Assembly: GCA_002423545.1 (NCBI GenBank)
Contig: DIWP01000001.1
Span: 124,001 to 188,000 of the forward strand
Source of the DNA: Thermoleophilia bacterium UBA6103
GTDB lineage: Bacteria > Actinomycetota > Thermoleophilia > UBA2241
DNA: 64,000 nt
Direction: 5' to 3'
A model generated the notes under the pieces. The model was not told where the DNA came from. It was given only the letters and a program-made list of their open reading frames with translations, and made no database searches. The translations under genes were made by a program, and so were the position numbers. Below, piece by piece: positions 17,176 to 25,296 of this stretch (its first letter is position 1; every line of letters begins with the position of its first letter).

Positions 17176-18762
17176 ATGGAGACACGCATCGGTCGATTCG
17201 ATGAGCTGCCGGACGGCGTGCCGGTCCAGGTCAAGGCGGCCGGGCGACCGGTGCTCCTCGTCCGGCTCGGCGACGAGGTGCACGCGCTGCCGGCACGCTG
17301 CACGCACCGGCCGCGGCCGCTCGCCGGCGGACTGCTGCACGGCGGCCGCCTCATGTGTCCCAGTCATCAGGCGTCGTTCGACGTGCGCACCGGCGACGCG
17401 CTGGAGCCGCCGGCGCTCGATGCCCTCACCAAGTATGCCGTCAGCGTCCGAGACGGCGACGTGTACGTGGAGATCCCCGAGGGCGCCCCCGCTCGCCGCC
17501 CGATGCCGATGTGGCCGTACGATCCGGAGAGCGACCGGCGGACCTTCGCGATCGTCGGCGCCGGCGGGGCGGGTGCGGTGGCGGCCGAGACGCTGCGGCA
17601 GGCGGGCTATCAGGGGCGCATCCTGCTCATCAGCCGCGAAGCGCACCTGCCGTACGACCGCCCCGGCTGCAGCGTGGATTACCTCAGCGGCAAGGTCGGC
17701 GGTGAACAGCTTCCCCTGCGCAGCGCCGACTTCTACGAGCACCACCACATCGAGCGCTGGCATGCCGAGGTGAGCCGCCTGGATGTGCCCTTGCGCGCCA
17801 TCGACTTCTCGGACGGGGAGAGGCTGCGGCCCGATGCCGTCCTCATCGCCACCGGCGGCGTCCCGAGGCGGCTGCCGGTGCCGGGCGCAGATCTGGAGGG
17901 CGTCCTGGTGCTGCGCTCGTGGGACGACAGCGACGCCATCATCGCGGCGGCCGAGAAGTCGGCGGCCGCCGTCGTGGTCGGCGCCGGGTTCGTCGGACTC
18001 GAGGTCGCCGCCGGCCTGCGCCGCCGCGGCCTGGACGTCACCGTGGTGGCGCCGGAGGCGCTGCCCCTCGGCCCGCTGCTGGGGGGGCGCATCGGTCGTC
18101 TCGTGCGGGGTGTCCACGAGACGGCCGGGGTGCGGTTCGAGCTCGGCCACTCGGTCGCCGCGCTCGTCGGGGACGGCCATGTGGATGCGGTGCGGCTCGA
18201 CGACTCCCGTGAGCTGCCGGCCCGGCTCGTCGTGATCGGCATCGGAGTGCGGCCGGCGACACGCTTCGTGGAGGGTCTTCCGCTGGCGGACGACGGCGGC
18301 ATCGACGTCGACGAGCAGCTGCGGGCGGCGCCCGGTGTGTGGGCCGCCGGTGACGTGGCTCGCTATCCCGACAGCTACTCGGGGTCACGGGTGCGCATAG
18401 AGCACTGGCGTACCGCGCAGCAGCACGGTCGCGCGGCGGCTCTCTCCATGCTCGGCAAAGGAGAGCCGTTCGTCGGCGTCCCCTTCTTCTGGACGCACCA
18501 GCATCGTCTCGCGCTGGCGTTCGTCGGTTGTCTGCAGGGCTGGGACGACGTGGTCTTCGACGGCGATGTGGAGAGCGGCGACTTCATGGCCTTCTTCTTC
18601 GCCGGCGGGCGCCTGAGGGGCGCCGGCGGTACCCGCGGCGAGCAGCTCGGAGCGTTCGCCGAGCTGATGCGCAGTCATACGCTCCCGGATGCCGCTCGCC
18701 TGCGCCGCCACGCCGACCTCGACCTCGTCGATCTGCTGCGTGAGGCGCCCGGGTCCGGCTGA
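17176..18762 (+). CDS. Rieske [2Fe-2S]-FAD pyridine nucleotide-disulfide oxidoreductase
   Basis: A 528-residue protein joining a Rieske domain to an FAD/NAD(P) reductase, the architecture of AIFM3-like or ferredoxin reductase-like proteins. The cluster ligands are Cys42-x-His44 (CTHRPRPL) and Cys61-x2-His64 (CPSHQASF). The flavoprotein part shows FAIVGAGGAGAVAAETLR for FAD, VVVGAGFVGLEVAAGLRRRG for NAD(P)H and VWAAGDVARYP near the end. The ATG at 17176 is chosen from GAGG just upstream and from where similarity begins. It is divergent from comA with 180 bp between. The electron acceptor is unknown. Confidence 0.87.
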   Translation: METRIGRFDELPDGVPVQVKAAGRPVLLVRLGDEVHALPARCTHRPRPLAGGLLHGGRLMCPSHQASFDVRTGDALEPPALDALTKYAVSVRDGDVYVEIPEGAPARRPMPMWPYDPESDRRTFAIVGAGGAGAVAAETLRQAGYQGRILLISREAHLPYDRPGCSVDYLSGKVGGEQLPLRSADFYEHHHIERWHAEVSRLDVPLRAIDFSDGERLRPDAVLIATGGVPRRLPVPGADLEGVLVLRSWDDSDAIIAAAEKSAAAVVVGAGFVGLEVAAGLRRRGLDVTVVAPEALPLGPLLGGRIGRLVRGVHETAGVRFELGHSVAALVGDGHVDAVRLDDSRELPARLVVIGIGVRPATRFVEGLPLADDGGIDVDEQLRAAPGVWAAGDVARYPDSYSGSRVRIEHWRTAQQHGRAAALSMLGKGEPFVGVPFFWTHQHRLALAFVGCLQGWDDVVFDGDVESGDFMAFFFAGGRLRGAGGTRGEQLGAFAELMRSHTLPDAARLRRHADLDLVDLLREAPGSG

Positions 18763-18852
18763 TGCCGCCGGAGCGTCGCCCGGAGGTGCGGTCGCCATAC
18801 GGTGTGCGAGCCTGTCCGACTCCGACCATGCTGTGCTATGCTCGCCGCGGTT

Positions 18853-18866
18853 TGACCGATTGGTCA
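18853..18866. promoter_or_regulatory. Palindromic operator candidate upstream of agmatine deiminase
   Basis: TGACCGATTGGTCA is an inverted repeat with 5-bp perfect arms (TGACC and GGTCA), 57 bp before the agmatine deiminase start. A weak -10-like TATGCT lies at 18837-18842, so the palindrome would sit just after the transcription start. TetR-family repressors often bind such sites and a TetR gene lies nearby at 20063-20737. The operator role is inference. Confidence 0.4.
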
Positions 18867-18922
18867 GTCCGGCTGACCGGCCGTGCGGCGGGACCCGCGG
18901 TCGCGACTCACGGGAGGCGAAG

Positions 18923-20026
18923 ATGGCACGCACCCTGACCACGACTCCGAGGGCGGACGGGTTCCGCATGCCGGCCGAGTGGGAACCGCATGCGGGCACC
19001 TGGATGCTGTGGCCGCAGCGGCCCGACAACTGGCGGCTCGGCGCCAAGCCGGCGCAGCGTGTCTGGGTGCAGGTGGCCGCCGCTATCGCCCGCTACGAGC
19101 CCCTCACCGTGGGCGTCAACGGTGAGCAGTTCGCCAACGCGCGGGCTCTGCTGCCCTCCGACGTCCGCGTCGTCGAGTTGTCCAGCGACGATGCCTGGGC
19201 GCGCGACTGTGGCGCCACCTTCGTCATCGACGACGGCGGCGGCGTGCGCGCCGTGGACTGGCGCTTCAACGCATGGGGCGGTCTCTTCGACGGCCTCTAC
19301 TTCCCCTGGGACAAGGACGATCAGGTGGCGCAGAAGATGGCCGAGGTGGAGGGCGTCGAGCGCTATCGGGCGCCGTTCGTCCTTGAGGGTGGGGCCATCC
19401 ACACCGACGGCGAGGGTACCATGCTCACCACCGCCGAGTGCCTGCTCTCGCCCGGTCGTAACCCCGACATGAGCAAGGAACAGATCGAGCGCGGGCTCGC
19501 CGACTACACCGGGGTCGAGAAGGTCGTCTGGCTTGAGCGTGGCCTCGACCCGGACGAGACCACCGGGCACGTCGACGTGGTCGCCTGCTTCGTGCGCCCG
19601 GGAGTGATCGCCATGGCCTGGACCGACGACGAGTCGGACTGGCGGCACGAGGTGCTGGCGCAGGACTTCGAGATCCTCTCGCGGGAGAAGGATGCCCGTG
19701 GCAGGAGCTTTGAGATCCACAGGATCCCTCTGCCGGCGCCGATGCACGCCACCGAAGACGAGGTCTGGAGCATCGACTCGGTCGAGGGGGCCATCCCGCG
19801 CCAGGTCGGTGACGAGCTGCCGTGCTCGTACATCAACTACTACGTGTGCAACGGCGCCGTCATCGTGCCGGGCTTCGACGATCCCAACGACGCGGTGGCG
19901 GTCGAGAAGCTGCAGGCGCTGTACCCGGACCGTGAGATCGTCATGCTGCCTGTGGGCCGCGAGATCGAGCTCGGCGGCGGCAACATCCACTGCATCACGC
20001 AGCAGCAGCCGGCGCCGCAGGGCTGA
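18923..20026 (+). CDS. aguA: Agmatine deiminase
   Basis: A 367-residue enzyme of the peptidylarginine deiminase-like/agmatine deiminase family, converting agmatine to N-carbamoylputrescine and ammonia. The start FRMPAEWEPHAGTWMLWP is characteristic; DDAWARDCGATFVI, FVLEGGAIHTDGEGTMLTT, ETTGHVDVVACFV and the C-terminal GGGNIHCITQQQP with the nucleophile Cys357 are all present. Length matches the family. The ATG at 18923 follows GGGAGGCGAAG. Its product is the substrate expected for the transcarbamylase at 21651-22703, which supports a shared pathway for using agmatine as a carbon, nitrogen or ATP source. Confidence 0.95.
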   Translation: MARTLTTTPRADGFRMPAEWEPHAGTWMLWPQRPDNWRLGAKPAQRVWVQVAAAIARYEPLTVGVNGEQFANARALLPSDVRVVELSSDDAWARDCGATFVIDDGGGVRAVDWRFNAWGGLFDGLYFPWDKDDQVAQKMAEVEGVERYRAPFVLEGGAIHTDGEGTMLTTAECLLSPGRNPDMSKEQIERGLADYTGVEKVVWLERGLDPDETTGHVDVVACFVRPGVIAMAWTDDESDWRHEVLAQDFEILSREKDARGRSFEIHRIPLPAPMHATEDEVWSIDSVEGAIPRQVGDELPCSYINYYVCNGAVIVPGFDDPNDAVAVEKLQALYPDREIVMLPVGREIELGGGNIHCITQQQPAPQG

Positions 20027-20062
20027 CGGAGGCGCGACGGCCGCCCAGCCCCGGCCCCGGAC

Positions 20063-20737
20063 TCAGCGGTCGTGTGAAGAGTCCTGCGGAGGGCGGCGCC
20101 GGTCCGGCTGGTGCGGTGGCTCCTCGATGCCGTGTGCCTGCAGGTAGAGGCAGAGCATCTCTCGCCAGACGCCATAGGGGCCCTGGAGGCCGAAGTCGTC
20201 GGGGCCGATCACGCGCTGGATGCCGAGGCCGTCGGTGACCGCCAGGGCCACCGCCGCCAGGTCGCCGAGGCAGGCCGTGTCCGGGTCGGCGCCGCCTGAG
20301 CCGAGCGACCACGCATAGAGCTCGCGGTAGCTCTGGTAGAGCGCCGCGAGCCGCCAGCGCAGACGGTTCTCGCGCAGCATGTGCGGCAACAGCTCGGCGA
20401 AGGCGCGCATGTCGCGACGGTCGTCGGAGACCTTCATCTGGTCCTCGGTGAGCGCCCGGACCGGGTCTTCCTCGGACTGCAGCTCGGCGATGCGGCGGCG
20501 CAGCTCCACCTCCTGGTCGTGCGCCAGCGAGTCGAACAGCGCCGAGACGAGACCGGCCTTGCTGCCGAAGTAGTGGTTGACCATGGCCTTGTTGTGGCCG
20601 GTCTCGTCCTGCACGGCCTGCAGGGTCAAGGCGTGGAAGCCCTTCTGCAGCACGATCCTGCGGGCCGCGTCGAGGAGCTCTCGCGCGGTCCGCGGCAGGA
20701 GCGCCACGGGGGCGGTCTCGGGGAGCGGCCGGCTCAC
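20063..20737 (-). CDS. TetR/AcrR family transcriptional regulator
   Basis: A 224-residue regulator. The N-terminal helix-turn-helix region is typical of TetR: ELLDAARRIVLQKGFHALTL then a recognition helix segment NKAMVNHYFGSKAGLVSALF. The C-terminal ligand domain shows no recognisable sub-family. GTG start at 20737 overlaps the stop of the cysteine hydrolase (GTGA), so the two are one operon. Its placement between agmatine deiminase and a transcarbamylase, together with palindromes at three nearby sites, suggests it controls agmatine or polyamine catabolism; the effector might be agmatine, carbamoylputrescine or putrescine (inference). Confidence 0.9.
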   Translation of the reverse strand: MSRPLPETAPVALLPRTARELLDAARRIVLQKGFHALTLQAVQDETGHNKAMVNHYFGSKAGLVSALFDSLAHDQEVELRRRIAELQSEEDPVRALTEDQMKVSDDRRDMRAFAELLPHMLRENRLRWRLAALYQSYRELYAWSLGSGGADPDTACLGDLAAVALAVTDGLGIQRVIGPDDFGLQGPYGVWREMLCLYLQAHGIEEPPHQPDRRRPPQDSSHDR

Positions 20738-21381
20738 AGGTCAGCGCCGGAGGCCGGGCGCCAGTCCGGCCATAGCTCCGGCTCTCCGAACGCCGGGACG
20801 AGTCTCTCCCATCCGGGTCCACCGGAGGTGGGGTCGTCGACGATGCGGACGGAGCGCATCAGCTCGTAGAAGGCGGTCTTGAGGGTGCACGGCACGGCGC
20901 CGGACGAGTACATGCGGCGCAGCGCCGGCGCCACGTGCGGCTCGCTGCTGAACAGGCAGTCCTCCAGCAGGAAGACCTCATGGCCGCGGTCCAGCAGCGA
21001 GAGCACCGACTGCAGCACGCACACGTCGGTCTCGGCGCCGGCGACGAGGAGCTGGCGGCGGTCGAGCGCCTCGACGGCCGCCACGATCTCCTGCTGTCCG
21101 CAGCAATCGTAGGTGTGCTTCTCGTGGCGTGTCCCGTGAGCCGGCCAGACGGCCTCGCAGCGGTCCGGCAGCCGGCCGTTCTGCTGCGGCCGTTCGAAGG
21201 TAGCCAGGGTCGGCAGCTCGAGGTGCGCCGCCATGAGGAGCAGCTTCTCCAGGCGCAGCACGACCGGGAAGCGGGGGCCGGCCATGATGTCGAGAAACGC
21301 CGGCTGCGCGTCGATGAGTACCACGGCCGGGCGGGTGAGGCGCAGAACGGGCGTACGTTGCGGATGGATGCCGTCGGACAT
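20734..21381 (-). CDS. Isochorismatase-like cysteine hydrolase
   Basis: A 215-residue hydrolase of the isochorismatase superfamily. The likely triad is Asp in AVVLIDAQPAFLD, Lys in HEKHTYDCCG and Cys in GAETDVCVLQSVLSLLDRGH. Relatives hydrolyse amides such as N-carbamoyl compounds, nicotinamide or ureido groups. Its position suggests a side reaction of agmatine or carbamoylputrescine breakdown, but nothing in the sequence fixes the substrate. The ATG at 21381 has a strong GGGAGG 10 nt upstream and a well-formed promoter (TTGACA-17-CAGAAT) on the minus strand further up. Co-transcribed with the TetR gene. Confidence 0.85.
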   Translation of the reverse strand: MSDGIHPQRTPVLRLTRPAVVLIDAQPAFLDIMAGPRFPVVLRLEKLLLMAAHLELPTLATFERPQQNGRLPDRCEAVWPAHGTRHEKHTYDCCGQQEIVAAVEALDRRQLLVAGAETDVCVLQSVLSLLDRGHEVFLLEDCLFSSEPHVAPALRRMYSSGAVPCTLKTAFYELMRSVRIVDDPTSGGPGWERLVPAFGEPELWPDWRPASGADL

Positions 21382-21423
21382 GTGGGGAGGCCTCCCTTCC
21401 GGCGCCTGAAGACGCCACCGGTG

Positions 21424-21437
21424 CTAACGACGGTTGG
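21424..21437. promoter_or_regulatory. Degenerate copy of CTAACGTACGTTAG operator
   Basis: CTAACGACGGTTGG matches the perfect palindrome at 21594-21607 at 10 of 14 positions. It lies just downstream of the predicted minus-strand -10 box for the hydrolase-TetR operon, mirroring the position of the perfect copy at the other promoter. Autoregulation by the TetR protein is inferred. Confidence 0.4.
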
Positions 21438-21448
21438 TCTGGAAGACC
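21436..21448. promoter_or_regulatory. Inverted repeat GGTCT-GGA-AGACC
   Basis: A perfect 5-bp inverted repeat with a 3-base centre, located immediately downstream of the minus-strand -10 box at 21450-21455 and touching the degenerate CTAACG repeat. It may be part of the same regulatory site or a second operator. Confidence 0.3.
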
Positions 21449-21449
21449 C

Positions 21450-21478
21450 ATTCTGCTGTCACGTCGGAGAGGTGTCAA
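21450..21478 (-). promoter_or_regulatory. Sigma70-type promoter for hydrolase-tetR operon
   Basis: On the minus strand TTGACA (21478-21473, perfect -35) is followed after 17 bases by CAGAAT (21455-21450, four of six to TATAAT). The start codon of the cysteine hydrolase is about 70 nt downstream, leaving room for the palindromes. It is the best promoter-like sequence noticed in the window. Confidence 0.55.
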
Positions 21479-21563
21479 CCCACGGTGTCGATCGCCGTTC
21501 ACATAAGCTGGCCGTGCTTTCTGAGTGCTTCAGCGCGACAGAAGGACGGTCGGTCGGTGGTTC

Positions 21564-21592
21564 TTGACGCGGGTGCAGCGGTCTGCAAGACT
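21564..21592 (+). promoter_or_regulatory. Promoter candidate for the transcarbamylase
   Basis: TTGACG (21564-21569) and a weak AAGACT (21587-21592) are spaced by 17 bases, and the palindrome CTAACGTACGTTAG begins 1 bp later, where a repressor would block initiation. The -10 match is only three of six, so this is tentative. Confidence 0.35.
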
Positions 21593-21593
21593 C

Positions 21594-21607
21594 CTAACGT
21601 ACGTTAG
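21594..21607. promoter_or_regulatory. Perfect 14-bp palindrome CTAACGTACGTTAG (operator candidate)
   Basis: The site is fully self-complementary, 43 bp upstream of the transcarbamylase start and directly downstream of its promoter candidate. Its length and symmetry fit a TetR dimer site. A 10 of 14 copy at 21424-21437 serves the divergent operon that encodes a TetR regulator, so the regulator probably controls both directions. Confidence 0.55.
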
Positions 21608-21650
21608 TATCGATCGACCAGGACGGTCACAGCGCACGTGGAGAGACGCC

Positions 21651-22703
21651 ATGCCCGCAGCAGTCCCACAGACGATCACTGAAGCCGCCAAGGCCACCTT
21701 GGCGCCGCTGTCGAAGTTCCGCGGCCGTCACTACCTGACCGACCAGGACTACGCTCGCGAGGAGCTGCTCGAGCTGCTGCAGCTGGCCGTCAAGCTCAAG
21801 GCGCTGTGGCGCGACAAGGGGCTGACGCCGTTCTTGCCGGGGAGGACCCTGGCGATGATCTTCGAGCACCCGTCCACGCGCACCCGGGTGAGCTTCGAGG
21901 CCGGCATGACCGAGCTCGGCGGACATGCCCAGTACCTGCGTCCCGGCGAGATCCATCTGCCCGGTCGCGAGAGCATCAAGGACACGTCGATCGTGCTCTC
22001 GCGGCTCACCGATGCCATCATGGCCCGCACCGCGTACCACAGCAGCCTCGTCGAGCTGGCTGAGTGGGCCACGGTCCCGGTGGTGAACGGTCTCACCGAC
22101 GACTACGACCACCCCATCCAGTCGCTCACCGACGCGCTGACCATCTGGGAGACGGCCGGATCGTTCGAGCGACTCAAGCTGGCTTTCCTGGGCAAGGTGA
22201 GCGACGCCATGGCCAGCTCGGTGGCCCTCACCTGCTCGCGGCTGGGCATCGACGTCGTCATGGCCGGGCCGGCCGACCACCAGATGGCGCCGGAGATGAA
22301 GCAGCTGGTGCGGGCCAACGGCGAGCAGAGCGGCGCCACGCTGACGCTCACCGACGACCCGGTGGAAGCTGTGGCCGGTGCCGACTTCATCTACACGGTC
22401 CTCTGGTGGTGGCTCGAGGAAGGCGAGGAGCGGGAGGCGCTGCGTCGCACGTACAGGCCGTTCCAGGTGAATGAAGAGCTCTGGGCGCAGGCCAAGCCGG
22501 GTGCCCGGTTCATGGACTGCCTGCCGGCGGTCCGCGGCGAGGAAGCGACCGATGAGATCATGGACGGACCGATGTCCCTGTGCTTCGACCAGAGCGAGAA
22601 CCGCAAGCACCTGCAGAAGGCGGTGCTGCTGGCGCTGATCGGCAGCGACCGGCTGCCCCATGACCCCGACCTGCAGGAGATCGGGCGGGCGCTGCTGGCC
22701 TGA
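21651..22703 (+). CDS. Putrescine/ornithine carbamoyltransferase family protein
   Basis: A 350-residue aspartate/ornithine transcarbamylase-fold enzyme. The carbamoyl-phosphate motif STRTR is at 75-79 (HPSTRTRVSFE), a HPxQ motif appears as HPIQ (154-157), and the active-site loop is DCLPAVRGEE with Cys290 rather than the usual HCLP of ornithine carbamoyltransferase. The neighbouring agmatine deiminase makes N-carbamoylputrescine, so a putrescine carbamoyltransferase (carbamoylputrescine + Pi to putrescine + carbamoyl phosphate) is the favoured role; ornithine carbamoyltransferase or another carbamoyltransferase is possible. No carbamate kinase gene is in the window. RBS GGAGAG precedes the ATG. 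Confidence 0.78.
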   Translation: MPAAVPQTITEAAKATLAPLSKFRGRHYLTDQDYAREELLELLQLAVKLKALWRDKGLTPFLPGRTLAMIFEHPSTRTRVSFEAGMTELGGHAQYLRPGEIHLPGRESIKDTSIVLSRLTDAIMARTAYHSSLVELAEWATVPVVNGLTDDYDHPIQSLTDALTIWETAGSFERLKLAFLGKVSDAMASSVALTCSRLGIDVVMAGPADHQMAPEMKQLVRANGEQSGATLTLTDDPVEAVAGADFIYTVLWWWLEEGEEREALRRTYRPFQVNEELWAQAKPGARFMDCLPAVRGEEATDEIMDGPMSLCFDQSENRKHLQKAVLLALIGSDRLPHDPDLQEIGRALLA

Positions 22704-22769
22704 GCCGGGCTCCGTCGCCCCGTCCGGCGGCTCGCCGGGTGACCTTCAGGCTCTGCCCGCTGCCGGCAT

Positions 22770-23672
22770 TCAGAGGAGCTTGCGCGAGCGTTCCTCGAGG
22801 TAGGCGACGAAGGCAGCGGCGGCGTGGGAGAGGCTGCGCCGCCGCGCGTGGATGAAGCTGAAGAAGCGCTCGATGCGGAAGTCGGCGAGGCGGGCGACGG
22901 CGAGCGTCCCGGCGGCTACCTCGTTGGCCACCGCGTACTTGCTGAGATAGGTGACTCCGGCGCCCGCCATGACCGCGTTCTTCACCGACTCGTTGAGGCC
23001 CATCTCGAACGCGACGTGGAGGTCCTGCTCGCGCAGGCCACGCTCCCGCAGCTTGGCCTCGAAGACGTCCCGGATGCCGGCGCCTCGCTGCTGTACCACC
23101 AGCGGCTCGCGGCACAGCTCGTCGAGTGAGACGTCGTCGCGTCCGGCCCAGCCGTGATCGGGCCGGCAGGCGATCACGATCTCATCGCGACACAGCTCGC
23201 CGACGACCAGGTCGCGCTCATGCGTCACGGCGCCGACGACACCGATCTCCAGGTCGCGGGCCAGTACCTGCTCGATGACCTCCCGCGTGGCCGTGACCCG
23301 CAGCGAGACGCTGACCTTGGGGTGGCGGTCGCTGAAGTCGGCGATGAGCCCCGGCAGGACGTGCTCCCCGGGGCCCGTCGAGGCGCCGACATCGACGCGC
23401 CCGGCGAGCAGCTCGCTCAGGTCGTCGATCTCGCGGGTGGCCCGGTCGCAGTCGTCGAGCATGTGCGAGGCATACCGGTAGAGCACGCGCCCGGCGTCGG
23501 TGGCCGTGACCTCGCGCCCGCTGCGGTCGAGCAGCCGCGTCCCGAAGCGTTTCTCAAGCGAGCGCACCTGCTGGCTGGCGGCCGGTTGCGTGACACCCAT
23601 CTCCTCCGCCGCCAGGGAGAAGCTGCCCAGCTCGACGACCCGGCAGAACAGCGCCAGATGCCTCAGGTCCAT
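22770..23672 (-). CDS. LysR family transcriptional regulator
   Basis: A 300-residue LysR regulator. The N-terminal winged helix-turn-helix reads MDLRHLALFCRVVELGSFSL then AEEMGVTQPAASQQVRSLEK, and the effector domain includes LAGRVDVGASTGPGEHVLPG, close to CysL/CbbR-like members. The gene lies 38 nt after the fumarase beta gene in the same direction, so it may be co-transcribed with the fumarase. It is clearly paralogous to the LysR at 31585-32556, sharing the motif LFCRxVExxSFSLAA and the GASxGPGxHVLPGL segment. Target genes are unknown. Confidence 0.9.
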   Translation of the reverse strand: MDLRHLALFCRVVELGSFSLAAEEMGVTQPAASQQVRSLEKRFGTRLLDRSGREVTATDAGRVLYRYASHMLDDCDRATREIDDLSELLAGRVDVGASTGPGEHVLPGLIADFSDRHPKVSVSLRVTATREVIEQVLARDLEIGVVGAVTHERDLVVGELCRDEIVIACRPDHGWAGRDDVSLDELCREPLVVQQRGAGIRDVFEAKLRERGLREQDLHVAFEMGLNESVKNAVMAGAGVTYLSKYAVANEVAAGTLAVARLADFRIERFFSFIHARRRSLSHAAAAFVAYLEERSRKLL

Positions 23673-23710
23673 GACGTCAGGCTGCCGTGATCGCCCGGTC
23701 GCCACATCGC

Positions 23711-24313
23711 TCAGAAGCGCTCCACGATGCCGGCCAGCGTCTCGCGGGCGCCGGCGGTGACCTCCTCGTAGAGGCTGCGGCCGTGGGCATCCATGGCGAC
23801 GATCAGCGGGCCGAAGTCCTTGACGCGGAACTTCCACAGGCACTCGGGCATCAGCTCCTCGAACTCGACCTCCTCGATGGCTTCGATCTGGGTGGTCTCG
23901 AGGGCGGCGGCGCCGCCGGTGATGGCCAGGTACACGCCGCCGAGCTCGCGCAGCACCGGCAGCGAGCCGGCGAGCAGGCCACCCTTGCCGATGATGGCGC
24001 GCACGCCGTACTCCTCCATCAGGCCGCGTGTGAAGCGGTCCATGCGGGCGCTGGTCGTGGTGCCGATGCAGACCTTCTCGTAGCGGCCCGGTCCGAGCTT
24101 GCGGACGTTGGGGGCGGTATGGATCAGGGCCGCCCCGCGCAGGTCCATGCGCGGCTTCTCGCCGCGGTCGAAGATGGCGATCTGGGTGGCGTCGCGGATG
24201 CCGATGACGGTGCCGTCGAGGCGCAGCTTCTGGCCGGCTCTCAGCTCCCGCAACGCATCGAGATCGGTGATCGGGAAGGCGATGTGCCGCTCGTCGCTGT
24301 TGCTCCGTGTCAT
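23711..24313 (-). CDS. fumB-like (beta): Fumarate hydratase class I, beta subunit
   Basis: A 200-residue swivel-domain protein, the beta (C-terminal) part of two-subunit class I fumarase or L(+)-tartrate dehydratase. HTAPNVRKLGPGRYEKVCIG and TTTSARMDRF match the family, as do IGKGGLLAGSLPVLRELGG and CLWKFRVKDFGPLIVAMDAHG. It forms a complex with the alpha subunit, located 19 nt upstream, to hydrate fumarate to malate with a [4Fe-4S] cluster. The ATG at 24313 is preferred to a longer GTG start at 24376, which would overlap the alpha gene by 44 nt and add non-conserved residues. Tartrate dehydratase remains possible. Confidence 0.88.
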   Translation of the reverse strand: MTRSNSDERHIAFPITDLDALRELRAGQKLRLDGTVIGIRDATQIAIFDRGEKPRMDLRGAALIHTAPNVRKLGPGRYEKVCIGTTTSARMDRFTRGLMEEYGVRAIIGKGGLLAGSLPVLRELGGVYLAITGGAAALETTQIEAIEEVEFEELMPECLWKFRVKDFGPLIVAMDAHGRSLYEEVTAGARETLAGIVERF

Positions 24314-24332
24314 GGCGCTTCGTCCTCCCCGC

Positions 24333-25244
24333 TCAGAAGCCGTACTCGACGGCGCCGTCGGCGCCCATGGTGGCACTCGACCGCCGTGCCGCCCAGCATT
24401 GCAGGTTCACGGCCACCGGGTTCTGGGTGATGTGGGTGTGGGCGTGTTCGATGGCGAGGCCGAGAATGGTGTTGCGACCGCCGAGGCCCATGGGGCCGAT
24501 GCCGAGCTCGTTGGCGGCGGCCTCGAGCTCGACCTCCAGGGCGGCGATCACCGGATCGTCGTTGCGCGTGCCGAGTGGCCGCAGCAGCGCCCGCTTGGCG
24601 AGCGCCGCGCAGAGATCGGCGGTGCCGCCGAGGCCGACGCCGACGATGGTCGGCGGGCAGGGCTTGGGCCCGGCGTCGACGATGCACTCCAGCACGAAGC
24701 GCTTCACAGCGGCGACGCCGTCGGCCGGCACGAACATCTTCAGGAAGCTCATGTTCTCCGAGCCGGACCCTTTGGGCAGGCACGTGAGGCGCAGTCCGTC
24801 GGCGGCCAGGCCGAGCCGCGCCCGCTCCGCCTCATCGGGGAACTCGTAGTGCATCGCCGGCAGGTGCCGGCCGGTGTTGGTCATCGTGTTGGCGCGCGTC
24901 ACGGGATGCACGGCGTTGGGCCGCAGCGGGTGCTCGATGGTGGCCCGCTCGGTGCCGCGCCCCACGGCCGCCTCCACGTCGGCGAGGTTGAGGGCGCAGT
25001 CGTGACCGGTCTGCACCCAGAACACGACCGTCCCGGTGTCCTGACAGACGAGCATGTCGTTGTCCTCGGCGATGTCGATGTTCTGGAGGATGATGCCGAG
25101 GGTGTCGCGGCCGGTCTCACTGGTCTCGGTGTCGGCGGCCCGGCGCAGCGCCGCCTTGACGTCCGGCGGGACCAGCTTGAGGGCGCGGATGTACGTCTGC
25201 TTGGCCGCTTCCTCGACGACGGCATACGGATCGGGGCTGGGCAT
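24333..25244 (-). CDS. fumA-like (alpha): Fumarate hydratase class I, alpha subunit
   Basis: A 303-residue alpha subunit of class I fumarase/tartrate dehydratase. Cluster-ligand cysteines are seen in MLVCQDTGTVVFWVQTG, ECIVDAGPKPCPPTIVGVGL and the region LTCLPKGSGSENMSFLKMF. The ending NPVAVNLQCWAARRSS is typical. Split class I fumarases are found in many anaerobes, thermophiles and archaea, and are oxygen-sensitive, a hint about lifestyle. The ATG at 25244 follows GAGGAGCG; an upstream in-frame start at 25277 has weaker support. A -10-like TACAAT on the minus strand lies 67 bp upstream. Confidence 0.9.
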   Translation of the reverse strand: MPSPDPYAVVEEAAKQTYIRALKLVPPDVKAALRRAADTETSETGRDTLGIILQNIDIAEDNDMLVCQDTGTVVFWVQTGHDCALNLADVEAAVGRGTERATIEHPLRPNAVHPVTRANTMTNTGRHLPAMHYEFPDEAERARLGLAADGLRLTCLPKGSGSENMSFLKMFVPADGVAAVKRFVLECIVDAGPKPCPPTIVGVGLGGTADLCAALAKRALLRPLGTRNDDPVIAALEVELEAAANELGIGPMGLGGRNTILGLAIEHAHTHITQNPVAVNLQCWAARRSSATMGADGAVEYGF

Positions 25245-25296
25245 GCGCGATCGCTCCTCGCGTCGGGCCGGCGGCACGAAAGGCCGCCGATGTGAT

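Noticed and set aside
23711..24376. Longer beta-fumarase start at GTG 24376
   Set aside because: It would overlap the alpha subunit gene and add residues with no similarity; ATG 24313 fits the family start.
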